Positions 32,677-34,443 of a DNA stretch of 34,443 bases are shown in pieces (the first letter of the stretch is position 1; each line of letters begins with the position of its first letter). Made by a program: the position numbers and the translations under genes. The stretch is from positions 1 through 34,443 of the forward strand of contig NZ_JAHHIU010000146.1 of assembly GCF_024539815.1 (NCBI RefSeq), read 5' to 3'. The notes beneath the pieces are model-generated. The model was not told the DNA's origin, made no database searches, and saw only the letters and a list, made by a program, of their open reading frames with translations. Source of the stretch: Streptomyces hayashii. Its GTDB lineage: Bacteria; Actinomycetota; Actinomycetes; Streptomycetales; Streptomycetaceae.

Positions 32677-34443
32677 ATGACCACCGACGAGAAGGCTCTC
32701 ACCTACCTCAAGCGGGTCTCGGCCGAGCTGCAGCAGACGCGGGAGAAGCTGCGCGAGGAGCAGAACCGGCGCACCGAACCCATCGCCGTCGTGGCCATGG
32801 GCTGCCGGCTGCCGGGAGGCGTGACCTCACCCGACGGACTGTGGCGGCTGGTGTCCGAGGGCGCCGACGCCGTAGGTGACTTCCCGGCCGACCGCGGCTG
32901 GGACCTCGACGCCCTCTACAGCCCCGACCCGGAGGCGCCCGGCACGTCCTACGTCCGGGAGGGCGGCTTCCTCGACGACGTGGCCGGCTTCGACGCCGAG
33001 TTCTTCGGGATCTCCCCGCGCGAGGCGCTCGCGATGGACCCGCAGCAGCGGCTGCTCCTGGAGACCTCCTGGGAGACCCTGGAACGTGCCGGGATCGATC
33101 CCTCCACCCTCAAGGGCGAGAGCGTCGGCGTCTTCACCGGCGCCGCCGGACAGGAATACGCCCCCCGCATGGGCACCGGCTCCGAGGAGATCGAGGGGTA
33201 CGTCCTCACCGGCGGCGCAGGCAGCGTCGTCTCCGGACGGGTGGCGTACACCCTCGGCTTCGAGGGCCCCGCGGTGACGGTGGACACCGCGTGCTCGTCG
33301 TCGCTGGTGGCGATCCACCTCGCCGCTCAGGCGCTGCGTTCCGGCGAGTGCTCGCTCGCGCTGGCGGGCGGCGTGGCCGTGATGTCGACCCCGGGCGCCT
33401 TCGTGGAGTTCTCGCGCCAGCGCGGACTGGCCCTGGACGGCCGCTGCAAGGCGTTCGCCGCCGCGGCGGACGGCACCGCCTGGGCCGAGGGCGTGGGAGT
33501 CCTGCTGCTGGAGCGGCTGTCGGACGCGCGCCGCAACGGCCACGAGGTCCTCGCCGTCGTCCGGGGCAGCGCGGTCAACCAGGACGGTGCGTCCAACGGC
33601 CTGACCGCGCCCAACGGCCCCGCCCAACAGCGCGTCATACGGCAGGCGTTGGAGAACGCCCGGCTGTCCGCGGCGGACGTCGACGTGGTGGAGGCGCACG
33701 GCACCGGCACCTCCCTCGGCGACCCGATCGAGGCGCAGGCGCTCCTCACCACCTACGGCCGCTCCCGCCCCGAGGACTCGCCCCTGTGGCTGGGCTCGCT
33801 GAAGTCCAACATCGGTCACACACAGGCCGCCGCGGGCGTGGCGGGTGTGATCAAGATGGTGCAGGCGATGCGGCACGGGGTGCTGCCGAAGACGTTGCAC
33901 GTGGACGCTCCGACGCCTGAGGTGGACTGGTCGGCGGGTGCGGTCGAGCTGCTGACGGAAGCGCGGGAGTGGCCGGAGCGGGACGAGCCGCGCCGTGCCG
34001 GTGTGTCGTCCTTCGGGATCAGCGGCACCAACGCCCACGTCATCCTGGAAGAGGCCCCGCGCGAGGAGCCCGCCGGCACCCCCGCTCCCGCGCATACGGC
34101 CCCGGCCGGCGTCGTCCCGCTGGCCCTGTCGGGCGCCACCCCCGAAGCCCTTCGCGCCCAGGCCGTCTCCCTCGCCGACCACCTCCGCGCCCACCCCGGC
34201 ATCCCGCTGCACGACACCGCCCTGTCACTCCTCACCACCCGAACCCGCTTTCCCCATCGCGGTGTCGTGGTCGCCGGCACCCATGAGGAGGCCGTGGAAC
34301 GTCTGGCGGCCCTCGCCGTAGCCCCCGACACCGCGCCGGTCGCTCCTGGCGGTTCAGGTGTGGTGTTCGTGTTTCCGGGTCAGGGGGCGCAGTGGGTGGG
34401 GATGGCGTTGGGGTCGTTGTCGGAGTCGGTGGTGTTCGCGGAG
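32677..34443 (+). CDS. Type I PKS, second subunit: docking coil, KS and start of AT (module 2), cut by window end
   Basis: 589 codons are visible and the frame is still open at the last base. GAGGAG lies 10 bases before ATG 32677. Residues 1-33 (ALTYLKRVSAELQQTREKL) form an N-terminal docking coiled coil to receive the previous subunit. The KS (about 37-455) has DTACSSS, EAHGTGT and KSNIGH, all intact. The AT begins near residue 560 with VFPGQGAQWVGMALGSLSES. GQGAQW and the following Ser-x-VFAE resemble methylmalonyl-type ATs, unlike GQGAQRPG of module 1, though the diagnostic inner motif lies beyond the window. A methylmalonyl unit here would place the methyl at C-14 of the ansatrienin/trienomycin chain. 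Codon choice shifts to G- and T-ending codons from about 34355. Confidence 0.95.
   Translation, partial: MTTDEKALTYLKRVSAELQQTREKLREEQNRRTEPIAVVAMGCRLPGGVTSPDGLWRLVSEGADAVGDFPADRGWDLDALYSPDPEAPGTSYVREGGFLDDVAGFDAEFFGISPREALAMDPQQRLLLETSWETLERAGIDPSTLKGESVGVFTGAAGQEYAPRMGTGSEEIEGYVLTGGAGSVVSGRVAYTLGFEGPAVTVDTACSSSLVAIHLAAQALRSGECSLALAGGVAVMSTPGAFVEFSRQRGLALDGRCKAFAAAADGTAWAEGVGVLLLERLSDARRNGHEVLAVVRGSAVNQDGASNGLTAPNGPAQQRVIRQALENARLSAADVDVVEAHGTGTSLGDPIEAQALLTTYGRSRPEDSPLWLGSLKSNIGHTQAAAGVAGVIKMVQAMRHGVLPKTLHVDAPTPEVDWSAGAVELLTEAREWPERDEPRRAGVSSFGISGTNAHVILEEAPREEPAGTPAPAHTAPAGVVPLALSGATPEALRAQAVSLADHLRAHPGIPLHDTALSLLTTRTRFPHRGVVVAGTHEEAVERLAALAVAPDTAPVAPGGSGVVFVFPGQGAQWVGMALGSLSESVVFAE

Noticed and set aside
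1..34443. CRISPR arrays, insertion sequences, attachment sites, tRNA or rRNA genes
   Set aside because: I saw no regularly spaced repeats, transposase motifs or cloverleaf-like sequences; the repeats found are regulatory-scale or come from homologous PKS modules.

Overview
This GC-rich window, with C- or G-ending codons almost throughout, looks like a streptomycete chromosome. It carries the left part of an ansamycin biosynthetic cluster of the ansatrienin (mycotrienin)/trienomycin type. Three signatures coincide. The first is a full set of genes for the starter 3-amino-5-hydroxybenzoic acid (AHBA). The second is a cassette that turns shikimate into cyclohexanecarboxyl-CoA (CHC-CoA), including a protein I recognise as ChcA. 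The third is a stand-alone A-PCP-TE synthetase next to an N-acyltransferase, the pair expected to build the N-acyl-D-alanyl ester side chain of these compounds. The compound class is an inference from gene content; no database search was possible.

Layout. Positions 1-1324 are a long leader with little or no coding capacity but several repeats and palindromes. A LAL-type (large ATP-binding LuxR) regulator follows on + (1325-4114). Eight genes on - run from about 16.3 kb down to 4.2 kb: AHBA synthase, oxidoreductase, phosphatase, aminoDAHP synthase, an EPSP-synthase/CoA-ligase fusion, acyl-CoA dehydrogenase, ChcA and a 2,4-dienoyl-CoA-reductase-like flavoprotein. From a structured divergent region (16280-16633), four genes run on +: aminodehydroquinate dehydratase, GNAT acyltransferase, A-PCP-TE NRPS and ROK sugar kinase. 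They converge on aminodehydroquinate synthase (-), with three strong hairpins between. A second divergent region (22798-23148) leads to the PKS genes on +: a loading module plus module 1 (3164 aa), then the start of a second PKS protein cut by the window edge.

How it fits. The kinase, AHBA synthase, oxidoreductase, phosphatase, aminoDAHP synthase, aminoDHQ synthase and dehydratase together cover the known rif-type AHBA route. AHBA is activated by the adenylation domain of the first PKS. Module 1 has a malonyl-type AT and a complete DH-ER-KR set, giving a benzylic CH2-CH2. The visible start of module 2 has a methylmalonyl-type AT motif. Both match the first two extensions of the trienomycin/ansatrienin ansa chain. 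The CHC enzymes supply an acyl-CoA, the GNAT enzyme is the likely N-acylating step, and the A-PCP-TE protein is the likely D-alanyl transferase. The remaining PKS modules, amide synthase and tailoring genes must lie beyond the right edge.

Most notable points: an in-frame fusion of an EPSP-synthase homologue, with altered phosphate-binding residues, to an acyl-CoA ligase; a kinase gene with no canonical start codon; an NRPS thioesterase whose catalytic Asp position is Asn; a triple-hairpin array between convergent genes; and related G-tract motifs and inverted repeats in the regulatory gaps.
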